Notes: generated by a model not told the origin, from the sequence alone. A stretch of DNA of 64,000 bases from Verrucomicrobiia bacterium (GCA_030432235.1 JAUIHT010000007.1:124001-188000), one strand, 5' to 3'; positions 17,171 through 27,020 are shown, counted from the first letter of the stretch. Translations and numbers: made by a program.

Positions 17171-18648
17171 GCCGTTTCGACGACTTCAGTACCGTGCGCT
17201 GGTTCCGGCGCTGCAACCGCACCGCGCAGATCGTGCTCGCGCTGGTATTCGTGGCGGCCATCAACTTCATCGCGGCGGTGCAGTTCAGCCGCTTCGACAT
17301 GACCGAGGGCCGCCGCTTCTCCCTCTCCCCCGAGAGCTTTGCCTACCTGCGCGACCTCGACGAGCCCGTCGAAATCATCGTTACCGAGCCACCGGAAAAC
17401 GCACGCCCGGAGGCCAAGCAGATTTTCAGTCACTTGCAGCGTCTGTTGACCGAGTACGCCTACGCCGGACGTCAGGGCGGAGACCCGATGATAACCGTCG
17501 AGTACATCAACGTCTACCGCCAGACCGACCGCGCCGAGGACCTCGTCCAACGCTACGGTGTGCAACCCGAGCGTGAGAACGCCATCATCGTGGCCAGTGG
17601 CGAGCGCTACCGGGAAATCATCGGGCCGGAGCTTTACGAAGTCTCCCCCGATGGCGAAAGCTTTTTCAAGGGGGAGGAGGCCTTCACCTCCGCCATCCTG
17701 GAAGTCGCCCGTGAGGAGCCGCTCAAGCTCTACTTCACGGGTGGCCACGGCGAAATGCAGCCCGGCGCGGTCGACCCCCTGCGCGGCCTCTCTCAGGCCA
17801 CGGGCTTCCTCAAGCAACGTAACTACGAGTGGGAAGTGCTCGACCTGCTCAAGGCGCACGATGTCCCCGAAGACGCCGGAGCCATCGTCATCGCCGGTCC
17901 GCAGACGGAGTTCTTCCCGGTCGAGGTGCAGAAGTTGCGCGAGTACCTGGACGCCCGTAACGGCAGGCTCATCGTCCTGCTGGACCCCGCCCGCCAGCAC
18001 GGCCTCGAGGACCTCTTCTACGACTGGGGCGTACTGTCCGACGACATGCTTGTGCTCGAGCCCTCCGAGGAATTTATCGCCGCCGGCGGCGACATGCTCG
18101 TGAGCCGCTTTGCCGAACACCCCATCACGCAGTTACTTATCGACTCGCAGCAGCGCGTGCTCTTCGGCTTGAGCCGACCGGTCCGCGCCGACCCCGGTGC
18201 GCGTATCGACGACCGCATCACGGTCACGCCCCTGCTCGGTTCCTCCGACGCCAGTTGGGCCGAGCGCAATTACCGGCAGGATGTCGAGCAGCGCTTCGCG
18301 GAGCGTGAAGACCTGCCCGGCCCGGTGCCGATGGCAGTCATTTCCGAGCGAAGCGCCGCCAGTGGCCTTGGCTTGGACCTGCCCAGCGGCAAGCTGGTCG
18401 TCTTTGGCAACGCCGCCTTCCTCAGCAACAACCGCTTCAACTCGGCGGCTAACAAAATCCTGTTCTTTAACCTGCTCAATTGGGTGCTAGACCGTGACTC
18501 CATGCTGACCATCACCCCGCGCCCGGTGGAAGATTACCAGCTGACCGTCAGCCGCGGCGAGCTGGGTGCGATTTTCCTGCGCCTGCTCTGGATTCCCGGG
18601 GGCGTCGCCCTGATCGGATTCCTTGTCTTTCTTTTCCGTCGCCGCTAA
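17167..18648 (+). CDS. GldG family ABC auxiliary protein
   Basis: A 493-residue protein with one N-terminal helix (IVLALVFVAAINFIAAVQF), the family phrase RFDMTEGRRFSLSPESFAYL, a long extracytoplasmic domain and a final helix followed by an Arg-rich tail (VALIGFLVFLFRRR). Conserved bits of the GldG/ABC_transp_aux fold are LYFTGGHGE, RNYEWEVLDLL, AIVIAGPQTEFFPVE and RLIVLLDPA. The domain is thought to form a periplasmic part of the exporter. ATGAGC at 17167 overlaps the permease end by 4 bp. Its end is 21 bp before the DUF4340 gene. Confidence 0.9.
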   Translation: MSRFDDFSTVRWFRRCNRTAQIVLALVFVAAINFIAAVQFSRFDMTEGRRFSLSPESFAYLRDLDEPVEIIVTEPPENARPEAKQIFSHLQRLLTEYAYAGRQGGDPMITVEYINVYRQTDRAEDLVQRYGVQPERENAIIVASGERYREIIGPELYEVSPDGESFFKGEEAFTSAILEVAREEPLKLYFTGGHGEMQPGAVDPLRGLSQATGFLKQRNYEWEVLDLLKAHDVPEDAGAIVIAGPQTEFFPVEVQKLREYLDARNGRLIVLLDPARQHGLEDLFYDWGVLSDDMLVLEPSEEFIAAGGDMLVSRFAEHPITQLLIDSQQRVLFGLSRPVRADPGARIDDRITVTPLLGSSDASWAERNYRQDVEQRFAEREDLPGPVPMAVISERSAASGLGLDLPSGKLVVFGNAAFLSNNRFNSAANKILFFNLLNWVLDRDSMLTITPRPVEDYQLTVSRGELGAIFLRLLWIPGGVALIGFLVFLFRRR

Positions 18649-18669
18649 ATCCTCATACCAGATATTTCC

Positions 18670-20670
18670 ATGCGACTGCGCTTTACCATCATCCTCGTCC
18701 TGCTGAACATCGCAGCGGCCTTCTACATCCTGCACCTGGAAAAGAAGACCGCGCCGGAAGACCCTTTTGACAAAGCCATCGCCAACGTGCTGCCCAACGC
18801 GCTCACGGTGGACAAGATTACCATCTCCAGCCGCGGCGAAAACAGCAACGAGACACGCGTGCTCGAGCGCCAGCGCAACCGCTGGGAAATCGTCAGCCCC
18901 TTCCGCTGGCCCGCCAACGACAACGCCGTGCAGCGCATCCTCACCCAGTTGGAGTTCCTCGACATCGAAACCACCATCCCGCTGGACGAAATCGAAAAGG
19001 CCGGGCAGAGCCTGGCGGACTTCGGCCTGACCGAACCGCAGGTCACCCTCACCTACTCCGGCGCAGGCAAGGAAACCACACTGAAAATCGGCGCGCCGAC
19101 CAAGCTCGGCAGCCGCCTTTACATTCTGGCCCCCGGTGGCGATGACGTGCTCGTGGTCACCCGTGAGTTGCTCGAAAGCATCGATGTCTCCCTGGAAAAC
19201 CTTCGCAGTGCCCAGATTTTCAACCTGCCCATCTTTGAAATCCGCTCCCTGCGCATCCAGGCCGGTGAGCAGCGTATCGTGGTCACGAAGACCGGCGAGC
19301 AGTGGGACTTCGAAACCCCGGTCAACGTACCCGCCGACCCGGAGCTGGTTACCAGCACCCTCGGCATGCTGACCGGTTCGCAGGCCATCAAGCTCATCCC
19401 CTCCAGCGAAGTCGACCTGGCGCGCTTCGGCCTGACCAATCCCTTTATGCGCGTGACCCTGAGCGGCAATGATCGCCGCGAAAGCCTCGTTCTCGGCGCC
19501 CCCGTGCCCAACCTGCCCGAAGGCGCGACGCCCCAACGCTACGCTCAGCTTGAAACGCCCGCCGCCGACGGCACCGTCTTCACCGTCAACGCCGCTAACT
19601 TCGACTGGCTGGTCAACGCCACCGACGAACTGCGCGAACACAATTTCCTCCTTTTCGACCCGGCGCACGTCACCGCCCTGCGTATTTCACTGAGTGGCAA
19701 GTCACTCACCTTGCAGAAGATCGAAAAAAGCTCCTCCAGCGATGCCGATACCTGGCAAGTGCTCGTTACGGAGAAAGCCGGCAACGTCGTCAGCCAGCCC
19801 GGAGACCCCGAGTTGATCAACCAGCTCATGGACCGACTGAACTGGCTCAAGGCGCGCAGCTTCGTCAGCGACGCGCCGTCACCGGCCAATCTCGCCGACT
19901 ACGGCTTCGACGCCCCCAACGCCAGCGTCACCCTCGACAACGGCACACCCATCACGCTCATCCTCGGCGCAGTGGACAAGGAGGATGGTCGCCTGATCTA
20001 TGCGAAGCGCGCAGACCAACCTTACGTCTACACCGTCGCCTCGACCATTCTCGGTCTGCTCACCGCCAATCCGCTCGACTATCGCACCCGCCTGCTCGAT
20101 CAACAGCCGCCCTCCGCTCAAGTCACCTCGCTCAAGCTGACCGATCTGAAGAACGAGCGCGTCCTGTTGGACATGACCGTAGACCCGGCCAAGCAGACCT
20201 GGCCCGTCGCTCTCGAAGGCAAAGATGCGGCCTTCAAGGAGGGAGTCCTGCAGTTGGTCGAGGACGTTAAAAGCTTCCGCGTGGACAAGTATCTGGAAAG
20301 CCGTTTCCACGAACAGGAGGCCGCGCCCTGGCGTTACCAGCTTACTGCGGAAATCCTACTGCCTGGTGGCGACGGCGGCAAGAAGCTGACCCGGAACTAC
20401 TATTTCTCTTTCCGCCTGGGCGCGGGCAGTCAGATTGGCGGCAGCCCCGAGCTTGGCTACACCTTCACCCTCACCCAAGCTGAAATCGATACCTTGTTCG
20501 ACCTCACCTTCGAACAGGAGACACCCGCGCTTCCGCAGACCGGTGAAGCCGTCGAGCAAGCACCTCTCGACGACCTGTCGGCTGAACCCGATCCGCGCGG
20601 GCCGGACGCTCCGGCTTCAGAAGCCGATGCCAAGACGATCACCGAGGGTAAAGCTGATGCCGCCAAGTGA
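18670..20670 (+). CDS. DUF4340 domain protein
   Basis: A 666-residue protein with an N-terminal membrane anchor (FTIILVLLNIAAAFYILHLE) and at least two copies of the DUF4340 pattern, including WEIVSPFRWPANDNAVQRIL and LADFGLTEPQVTLTYSG early, and LADYGFDAPNASVTLDN later. DUF4340 proteins regularly follow GldG in this exporter cluster and are predicted to lie outside the membrane on a single helix. The C-terminus is acidic and low in complexity (EPDPRGPDAPASEADAKT). The next gene starts inside its last codons, so translation is coupled. Confidence 0.86.
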   Translation: MRLRFTIILVLLNIAAAFYILHLEKKTAPEDPFDKAIANVLPNALTVDKITISSRGENSNETRVLERQRNRWEIVSPFRWPANDNAVQRILTQLEFLDIETTIPLDEIEKAGQSLADFGLTEPQVTLTYSGAGKETTLKIGAPTKLGSRLYILAPGGDDVLVVTRELLESIDVSLENLRSAQIFNLPIFEIRSLRIQAGEQRIVVTKTGEQWDFETPVNVPADPELVTSTLGMLTGSQAIKLIPSSEVDLARFGLTNPFMRVTLSGNDRRESLVLGAPVPNLPEGATPQRYAQLETPAADGTVFTVNAANFDWLVNATDELREHNFLLFDPAHVTALRISLSGKSLTLQKIEKSSSSDADTWQVLVTEKAGNVVSQPGDPELINQLMDRLNWLKARSFVSDAPSPANLADYGFDAPNASVTLDNGTPITLILGAVDKEDGRLIYAKRADQPYVYTVASTILGLLTANPLDYRTRLLDQQPPSAQVTSLKLTDLKNERVLLDMTVDPAKQTWPVALEGKDAAFKEGVLQLVEDVKSFRVDKYLESRFHEQEAAPWRYQLTAEILLPGGDGGKKLTRNYYFSFRLGAGSQIGGSPELGYTFTLTQAEIDTLFDLTFEQETPALPQTGEAVEQAPLDDLSAEPDPRGPDAPASEADAKTITEGKADAAK

Positions 20671-23467
20671 GCCACACCAGACTGCTTCTCCCTGGCCGCG
20701 CCGGATACTGCGTGGCTTTCTTTTGCTGATCAATCTGTTCCTGCTGCTGGTCTTTCTCTTGCAGGGGGCACTCATTTTCTGGCTTTGGCCGGACGGCGAA
20801 ATCGATTTGCCGCAATCGATCCTGGAAAAGATCAACGAGGAACTGGCCAAGGAGGGCCTGCATTTCCAGACCAAGGATCTCGAACTCGACCTGCGCGGAT
20901 ATATTGCCGCCAAGGAAGTGACGCTCGGCTTTTCCGAAGGCGAGACCGAGGCATTCTCCGCCGAACGCATCCTGATCGGATTCCAGCCCTGGGACTTGCT
21001 TATCGGCCATTTTTCCCTGGACGAAGTACGCATCATTGGCGGCAAACTCGACTGCCCTCCGGTGGTCTCCCCCACCGGCGTTCGCGAAACCGTCGTCCAC
21101 GACATCTACCTGCGAGCCCGGCAAAAGCGGCATACATGGATGGTGGAAAACATCAATTTCGAGGCCGCGGGCTTCCGTATCGCCGTTCATGGCGAGGTCC
21201 CCACGGACATCTTTTCAGGCAAGAAAAAAGACAAGGACAAGAAAGACGACGATATTTACGCTATCTACCAGGATGCCTGCCGTTACATCCTTGAGGCCGG
21301 GGAAGAAACCAAGGCCCTGGAAAATCCGCTCCTGCTGATTCTCCTTGAGGACATGGACAGCGGTGAGCTCGGCCTTCATGCCAACTTCCAGTCCGATGCC
21401 TGCTCCTTCCCCAACGGCGCCAGCATCGGTCCCAACACGATTCTCGGCACTTTGCTGATGGGTAGCGACCAGGTCCTGCGCGCGAACCAGCCCGTCATCG
21501 CCACCTTGCATGATCTCAAGTGGCCGGAGATGGCGACGAGCCAGTCCGCCGAACTGCTGATTACGCTTCATCAAGGCGAGAAGGGGGTCGTACACATGCC
21601 GGACTATGCCACGCTGTTCCTGTACAGACTGCAGGGCAAAGGCCTGAATTTCGGCGGTGCTCTGGCTCTTGCCAACTTGACAAAACTTCCAGCGCTAAGG
21701 CTTCACGCCGGCATCAAGGAGCAGAACAACTGGGTCGAGTCCTACGGCGACATCAACATTCTGGAACAAACCGTCGACATGCACCTGGACGGGCGCTGGG
21801 ACCCGAAATTTTTCCTGCAGGCTCCCGCCTTTGCCGAATTGAAAACCTTGCCCGATCTGGAGTTTTCCGAGCGGCCCTACTTCCGCGCGCATGTGGTCTT
21901 CGACCAAGGCTGGGCCTTCAACCGCACCTGGATGCAGCTCGACAGCGGCCCCACCCGTTATGAAACACTTCAGGCCGAAAGTATTTTCGCCAATACCGTT
22001 CTGGTGCCCGGCGAGCTCGATATCAAGCAGGCCACCATCCGCACCAAGGATTACTCCGTTAGCGGCAGTTACACGCAGGACCTGAAGACGAACGACTACC
22101 GCTTCCTGCTCAATGGTACCGTGCGCCCGCTGGACATCAGTTTCCTCGTCGATGAGGACTGGTGGGACGAATTGTGGAAGGATTTTGATTTCGATAAGGG
22201 CCTCCCACGGGCCAGCCTGGACTTTAGAGGGCGCTACGGCGGCGGACGCGAGCACAAGGAGATGTTCTGCCGCGCCACCATACCTGCCTGTTCCTATCGA
22301 AAGGTGCCGGTGACCGGTGTTAGCGCCTATATATGGCAGCGCATGATGACACTCGACATCCTGGACCTCTTCATCCAGTCGGACCAGGGCAATACCTTGG
22401 CCGACCTGCAGTTCCTTTACGTCCCGAAAGGCGAAGATCGGCGCTCGCTCGCCTTCACCGGCAACAGCACCATGCCGACGAACCATATCTGCACGTTCAT
22501 CGGACCCGAGGCCGATCCCTACAAGGAGATATTCATTACCAAGACGCCGCCGCACAGCCTTGCCGCCGGCATCATCTACGGCAAGGACAGCAAACAGAAC
22601 GGCGACTTGTACCTGAAAATCGACGCAAACTTCCCCGACGAAACCACCTTCGATGACATCTCTTTCGACAAAATAGCCTTGGAGGTAGTACGCAACCCGC
22701 AGGAGGTCGCCATCAATAACATCAACGCCTCCCTGGCCGAAGGGCAACTGACCGGCAACGCCACGCTGACCGAAAACGGTGAGACCAAGGACCTGCAACT
22801 CGACCTCGACCTGAAGAACGCCTCGCTCTACGGGCTCTTCACCAAAGTCCCTGCCCTGAACAAAGTGCAAAAGAACACCGAGGAAGTGGAAGCCAAGGAA
22901 AAGGCCGAAGGAGAAGCCACGGGTGAAGCCAAATCGACCTCGGAAAAGGACAAGTTCGTGGGCATCATGGATGTCAATTTCAAGGGAGGCGGAAATCCGG
23001 ACGAGCTGGCGGATTTCAACGGCGAGGGCAAGGCCTCCCTGCGTGAGGCTCACCTGGGCCGCCTGCATCTGTTCGGTGGCCTCTCTCGGCTACTCGACGG
23101 CCTCGGTATTGGATTCGGCACGGTGGACTTCACCGCCGCCCAGGGCGACTACCAGCTCAAAGACGGCAACCTGCATGTTCCCAGTGCGGAAATCAACGGG
23201 CCAACCGCCCGCATCGACGCCAACGGTTTTTATTACATCAAAGAGAATAACCTCGATTTCATCCTCTCGCTTTATCCCCTCGGAGGCATTTCCGTGCCCG
23301 TGGTCGCCCAGGTGCTATCCGTCCTCGACCCCATCAGCAACACCATCGAGGTCGAGCTGAAAGGCCCCATCGACGACCCCAAATGGAGCACCAGCTTCCG
23401 TCTCATGCGGGCTTTTACCGGACAACAAAAAGTCCAGGACTCCTCGAGTAGCTCCAGCACAAATTAA
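20657..23467 (+). CDS. AsmA-like membrane-anchored protein, fifth gene of the exporter cluster
   Basis: A 936-residue protein with one membrane helix near the N-terminus (FLLLINLFLLLVFLLQGALIF) and a long beta-rich region. The end (GKASLREAHLGRLHLFG, DYQLKDGNLHVPSAEING, YPLGGISVPV and LKGPIDDPKW) matches the AsmA/TamB-like C-terminal pattern of proteins that bridge the envelope and move lipids. A Lys/Glu-rich low-complexity linker lies at about residues 740-765. The ATG at 20657 overlaps the DUF4340 stop by 14 bp; a longer in-frame reading starting inside DUF4340 is unlikely. Location after an ABC exporter and DUF4340 suggests a shared envelope role, which is inference. Confidence 0.8.
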   Translation: MPPSEPHQTASPWPRRILRGFLLLINLFLLLVFLLQGALIFWLWPDGEIDLPQSILEKINEELAKEGLHFQTKDLELDLRGYIAAKEVTLGFSEGETEAFSAERILIGFQPWDLLIGHFSLDEVRIIGGKLDCPPVVSPTGVRETVVHDIYLRARQKRHTWMVENINFEAAGFRIAVHGEVPTDIFSGKKKDKDKKDDDIYAIYQDACRYILEAGEETKALENPLLLILLEDMDSGELGLHANFQSDACSFPNGASIGPNTILGTLLMGSDQVLRANQPVIATLHDLKWPEMATSQSAELLITLHQGEKGVVHMPDYATLFLYRLQGKGLNFGGALALANLTKLPALRLHAGIKEQNNWVESYGDINILEQTVDMHLDGRWDPKFFLQAPAFAELKTLPDLEFSERPYFRAHVVFDQGWAFNRTWMQLDSGPTRYETLQAESIFANTVLVPGELDIKQATIRTKDYSVSGSYTQDLKTNDYRFLLNGTVRPLDISFLVDEDWWDELWKDFDFDKGLPRASLDFRGRYGGGREHKEMFCRATIPACSYRKVPVTGVSAYIWQRMMTLDILDLFIQSDQGNTLADLQFLYVPKGEDRRSLAFTGNSTMPTNHICTFIGPEADPYKEIFITKTPPHSLAAGIIYGKDSKQNGDLYLKIDANFPDETTFDDISFDKIALEVVRNPQEVAINNINASLAEGQLTGNATLTENGETKDLQLDLDLKNASLYGLFTKVPALNKVQKNTEEVEAKEKAEGEATGEAKSTSEKDKFVGIMDVNFKGGGNPDELADFNGEGKASLREAHLGRLHLFGGLSRLLDGLGIGFGTVDFTAAQGDYQLKDGNLHVPSAEINGPTARIDANGFYYIKENNLDFILSLYPLGGISVPVVAQVLSVLDPISNTIEVELKGPIDDPKWSTSFRLMRAFTGQQKVQDSSSSSSTN

Positions 23468-23608
23468 AGGGCACTTGGCTGCATGGATGCCAGAAACTCT
23501 CATGTGAACAAAAGGTGTTCTCAGGCTTTTTTGGAAAAGACTTTGATCTGCAGCGTATTCCGATCACTGAGGAGTGAAAGGTTATTGCACCGTATTTCCC
23601 CAGATTCC

Positions 23609-24766
23609 TTAAACACAATTATACAGACGCTCGGACAGCATAAGCTCTCCATTATAACAGTCGGTAAGCATCTGTTCGATACCTCTTATCGATATCTGTG
23701 AGCCGCCATACTCTCCATCGGAGGTTTCCAGCATTGACTCATCTATATCGCGAATGAGGCATTGTTCATGCAGAAGGTTGATAAAGCGAGTATGCTCGCG
23801 TGCCATTGCCAGATCACAACCTGCAGGCGTTCCTTGCCGCAATGACTCGAAAATGCTCCTGTAGACCTCCAGCTGTGTCGCATGGGTATCGGATGCTGGT
23901 AAACGCTCCCTTGATGATTCGATGAAGAAGCCCTTGTCGGCTTCCCAGATGATGCGCGAGCCACTGCATTTCAATTCGATAACGGGTGGTATCGTTTTCT
24001 TACAACTGTGAGTAACCGAATAGTATATGTGAACGCCAGTATCAGCCTCCAATTGCGCCGTTAGGGTATCAAAACTTTCAATCGCCTGGGCCCGGTAGAG
24101 CTCCGCAGTGAATTGCTCCACGCGTGCCACTTTGTTCAGGGAATCCGCGGAGAAATACAAGGCAGCCATCAGGTAATGGGCGAATGCGTTGTTAGCGGGA
24201 GAGTCGTAGACAATCCTGTCCTTTATAGCTAAACGGCCTGCCCATTCATTACGTGTGTAGTAGTAGTCGGGCCTAGGCCATGCTCCAAGGACTTTGATAC
24301 ATTGAAGTTCACCAAACTCACCATTGAGCAGTCGACGTTTAATCTCTCGAAAAGAGCTAAGATACAAGTGCTGAAATCCGACAAAAGTCCTCTTTTCCAA
24401 CTGGGTTTGGACGCCCTCCATGGCTTCAATATCCGCCAGGCTGCCCGAGGCCGGCTTTTCCACGTAAACGTGACATCCGGCCTGATATGCATCTATTGTC
24501 ATGGGACAATGCAAGTGAATGCCGGTCGGGATAACACAGAGGTCGGCCTGATCATGCAGGCTCTCCAACATGGACTTGTATTCATCGAAAACACGGCAAT
24601 CTTTACTCTCCAGATTCCGGCATTTACTTTCCAGTTTACTGCGATTGACCACCGTGGCAGCAACTAGCGAACATTCACCGGAAGCCTGAAGCTTCTGCAA
24701 TGCCTGGAGATGAATCTCTCCATAGCCACTTATGCCAATAAGACTTATACGTGGAGGTTGATTCAT
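23609..24766 (-). CDS. Gfo/Idh/MocA family oxidoreductase
   Basis: A 385-residue NAD(P)-dependent oxidoreductase. The Rossmann part has ISLIGISGYGEIHLQAL, DLCVIPTGIHLHCPMTIDAYQAG and the catalytic lysine motif VYVEKPAS; the C-terminal alpha/beta domain carries GFQHLYLSSFREIKRRL, the equivalent of the usual binding helix. Family members oxidise or reduce sugars, inositols or sugar acids; the substrate is unknown. It is followed upstream on the same strand by the GntR/LacI regulator (69 bp apart), so the two are probably in one transcript and the enzyme may act on the sugar sensed by that regulator. G+C is lower than in the left part of the window. Confidence 0.88.
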   Translation of the reverse strand: MNQPPRISLIGISGYGEIHLQALQKLQASGECSLVAATVVNRSKLESKCRNLESKDCRVFDEYKSMLESLHDQADLCVIPTGIHLHCPMTIDAYQAGCHVYVEKPASGSLADIEAMEGVQTQLEKRTFVGFQHLYLSSFREIKRRLLNGEFGELQCIKVLGAWPRPDYYYTRNEWAGRLAIKDRIVYDSPANNAFAHYLMAALYFSADSLNKVARVEQFTAELYRAQAIESFDTLTAQLEADTGVHIYYSVTHSCKKTIPPVIELKCSGSRIIWEADKGFFIESSRERLPASDTHATQLEVYRSIFESLRQGTPAGCDLAMAREHTRFINLLHEQCLIRDIDESMLETSDGEYGGSQISIRGIEQMLTDCYNGELMLSERLYNCV

Positions 24767-24834
24767 TTGCTGAATGGAACTTGAGCGACCGCCCGGGATA
24801 ACCAGCCCTGCAGTTTAGCCTTGGCCGAAGCTAC

Positions 24835-25920
24835 TTAGCCCTGTTTTTTCCGCGACGATTTTATGGGAGGACCACTGGATTCACGGACAGTTAGATAGCA
24901 TGGCACATGTACACCAAAGCTCGGGGCCGGATCGCCTCCAAACCGGGCATTGAGTACTTTCACAATGGACTTCCCCCAGTCATCCGCATGTGCGCCTGAG
25001 TCAGTGAGTGAAGGAATCGTCCAATTGTTCTCGATCTTACAACCAAAGGTACCGACGCTGCACTGCTGGGGAACGCACACGCCATTGTCATGAAAGGCTC
25101 TGAGAGCGGCCAACCCCGCGTGCTCACTAGCGGTCAGCAGTACTGTAAATGGTAAAGACTTACGATTGGATTTCAGGTAATCACTCAAGGCCTGATAACC
25201 TTTTTGGGCGCTATGCTCCCCGATCTTTGTCTGACAATCGATAATGGTTGCGGGAGGCAGCTTTTGCATCTTCAGGATTTCCTGCAGGAGTTGGCTTCGA
25301 TGGACAATTTCGTAGAAGGGGGGCTCATTCTGCAGGAAAGCAAAATGTATGTGACCTAGCTGCTTGAAGTGGTTAACCAAAAGACTCAGATACTTCCAGT
25401 CGTCTCCGGTTACGTAATCGACTTCATGCTCTCCTGGTTCACGACCCAGGAAAACGACAGGAACCTTTTGCAGCAGTATCTGGTCGAGTACTGTCGTATT
25501 GCTGAAGGCGATATCCTGGTTGACGATGTGAGCACACGCCTTGGGCTCCGGCATAACACCACCTTCAATGTTATCGTGGCGTCGAACGGTCAAAAACCAG
25601 CCCGCAGCTTGCACCGCTTTCATGAGTGAAAACTCTTTTATATCGTTATTCTGCGAGGGGTAGTTCGTACGATGATAAACGATATAACGAATGCTCCGTT
25701 TATCGCTGACATAAATACCACTACCATGCCTCCTGACGATCAGGCTCTCTTCTTCCAGCTGCTTGAGAGCCAGGATCACGGTCTGCATGCTCATTGAGTA
25801 CCGCTTCATCAAGGCACGGACCGAAGGCAGCCGCGACCCACTGGCAGCAGTATTTATCCTAGCCCGGAGGGTATCCGCTAACTGCACATATTTGTAAGTA
25901 CTGTCTTGTTGGACATTCAT
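24835..25920 (-). CDS. GntR-type DNA-binding / LacI-type ligand-binding transcriptional regulator
   Basis: A 361-residue regulator with an N-terminal winged helix of the GntR family (KYVQLADTLRARI, GSRLPSVRALMKRYSMS, QLEEESLIVRRHGSGIYV) joined to a periplasmic-binding-like effector domain of LacI/GalR type (VPVVFLGREPGEHEVDYV, FAFLQNEPPFYEIVHR, TASEHAGLAALRAFHD, SVGTFGCKI). I associate such hybrids in Verrucomicrobia with sugar utilisation genes. ATG at 25920 is chosen because homologous regulators begin a few residues before the winged helix; an upstream in-frame ATG at 26016 would overlap a palindrome. A 27-bp palindrome at 25988-26014 is probably its own operator. Confidence 0.88.
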   Translation of the reverse strand: MNVQQDSTYKYVQLADTLRARINTAASGSRLPSVRALMKRYSMSMQTVILALKQLEEESLIVRRHGSGIYVSDKRSIRYIVYHRTNYPSQNNDIKEFSLMKAVQAAGWFLTVRRHDNIEGGVMPEPKACAHIVNQDIAFSNTTVLDQILLQKVPVVFLGREPGEHEVDYVTGDDWKYLSLLVNHFKQLGHIHFAFLQNEPPFYEIVHRSQLLQEILKMQKLPPATIIDCQTKIGEHSAQKGYQALSDYLKSNRKSLPFTVLLTASEHAGLAALRAFHDNGVCVPQQCSVGTFGCKIENNWTIPSLTDSGAHADDWGKSIVKVLNARFGGDPAPSFGVHVPCYLTVRESSGPPIKSSRKKQG

Positions 25921-25987
25921 TGAGGAAAACAGTACTTTCTGAATACTCGGAGGCTTGTCCACAGCCCCATCAAACAGGGGGAATGGC

Positions 25988-26014
25988 GCATGCGCAACAC
26001 ATTGTTGCGCATGC
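25988..26014. promoter_or_regulatory. palindromic operator candidate upstream of the GntR/LacI regulator
   Basis: Two 12-nt arms, GCATGCGCAACA and TGTTGCGCATGC, are exact inverted repeats around a 3-nt centre. The site lies 68 bp upstream of the regulator's chosen start and so may mediate autoregulation. The core TGTTGCG recurs in the two sites in front of the PEP-CTERM-like and glycoside hydrolase genes (27079-27098 and 27380-27399). Confidence 0.65.
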
Positions 26015-26129
26015 ATTGGGCCGAATAATAAAAGTACTCTTTCGCTGTGTTAATGGCTGGATGAGTCTTCGTTTTGCGATTGTTGGCGTTAACTCGATTA
26101 TTCGCGGTGAAGCAATTCTCGCTTCTGGA

Positions 26130-27020
26130 TCAGGCTTTCTTGATCGCACGGCGAGATCTGCACCGGGCATAGAGAGCCAGAAGCGAGGCAATTCCGAGCA
26201 CGGCAGCACTCACTTCAACTTCCGGAATCGATGCGATGGACAAACTGTCCAACGAGAAGCCAATCGTGCTTCCTGGGGAGGCCGAAGCACCGAAATGGAG
26301 GAAATTTCCATCTGAAGTACTGTTGACCCGAAAACCGATGTTTTCATTTGTGTAGGTGCTGATTCCGTCGGTTATGGAAATGCCCCAGCTTTTGTTGGCT
26401 GGATCGGTATCGATAATGAAGCTGTAGACAGTGCCGGCAACGACTTCAAATCCGGTATTGATATTACTAAAAGCGCCGCCTGCTCCATTCCCGTCTAAAA
26501 CATACCAAGTGGTACTAGAGGGGCTGTTATATATGGCATGTATGACCCAGGTGTCATTGGAGTCGGTGCCTGATGCGGTGCCACCGACACGGTTAAATAC
26601 CTTGTAGTTCTGGTTTCCGTTAGATAACGCAGTATCAATGCGGTAATCAAATGTGTAGCGCACTGGAGCGGAAACATCGACCGTTTCGGTGCTGAATCCA
26701 CGATTGGTTGTTCCCTGACCAACGCCCGAGGCCCCCGCATACGTAAAGTTTGCATCCAGGTAATTACCGCCACCGTTCAATGGGTTGGTGTTGAGTACAC
26801 TGTTGCTGAAGGTCGCAGTTGCTGCCGGGCTGGTGAATGGTGCCCATGAGCCCAGCCATCCGTCTCCTCCGGTGCCTATATAGCCATCGACTTGGCTGCT
26901 GGTATTGCCTGCAGCAAAATCCGCTCTTATAGTTTCAGCGGAGGCAACGTATGGCAGTGCGCAACAAGCGACGCCAAGGATGAAGGAGTTTCTGATTTGG
27001 AGTAGTTTTTGGGTATTCAT
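26130..27020 (-). CDS. exported PEP-CTERM-like protein, LamG-like beta-sandwich
   Basis: A 296-residue protein with a signal peptide (SFILGVACCALPYVASA) and a C-terminal sorting signal of PEP-CTERM type, though the motif reads IPEVEVSAAVLG rather than PEP: hydrophobic helix AAVLGIASLLALYA and a basic tail (RCRSRRAIKKA). The body (FDYRIDTALSNGNQNYKVFNRVGG, KSWGISITDGIS, GSTIGFSLDSLSIASIPE) reads as a concanavalin-like jelly roll of the kind found in surface carbohydrate-binding proteins. It is divergent from the glycoside hydrolase gene and shares an operator pair with it. Confidence 0.75.
   Translation of the reverse strand: MNTQKLLQIRNSFILGVACCALPYVASAETIRADFAAGNTSSQVDGYIGTGGDGWLGSWAPFTSPAATATFSNSVLNTNPLNGGGNYLDANFTYAGASGVGQGTTNRGFSTETVDVSAPVRYTFDYRIDTALSNGNQNYKVFNRVGGTASGTDSNDTWVIHAIYNSPSSTTWYVLDGNGAGGAFSNINTGFEVVAGTVYSFIIDTDPANKSWGISITDGISTYTNENIGFRVNSTSDGNFLHFGASASPGSTIGFSLDSLSIASIPEVEVSAAVLGIASLLALYARCRSRRAIKKA

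Noticed and set aside
21695-23068. 457-codon minus-strand open frame opposite the AsmA-like gene
   Set aside because: Antisense of a coupled cluster gene; low-complexity Gly/Val/Phe translation.
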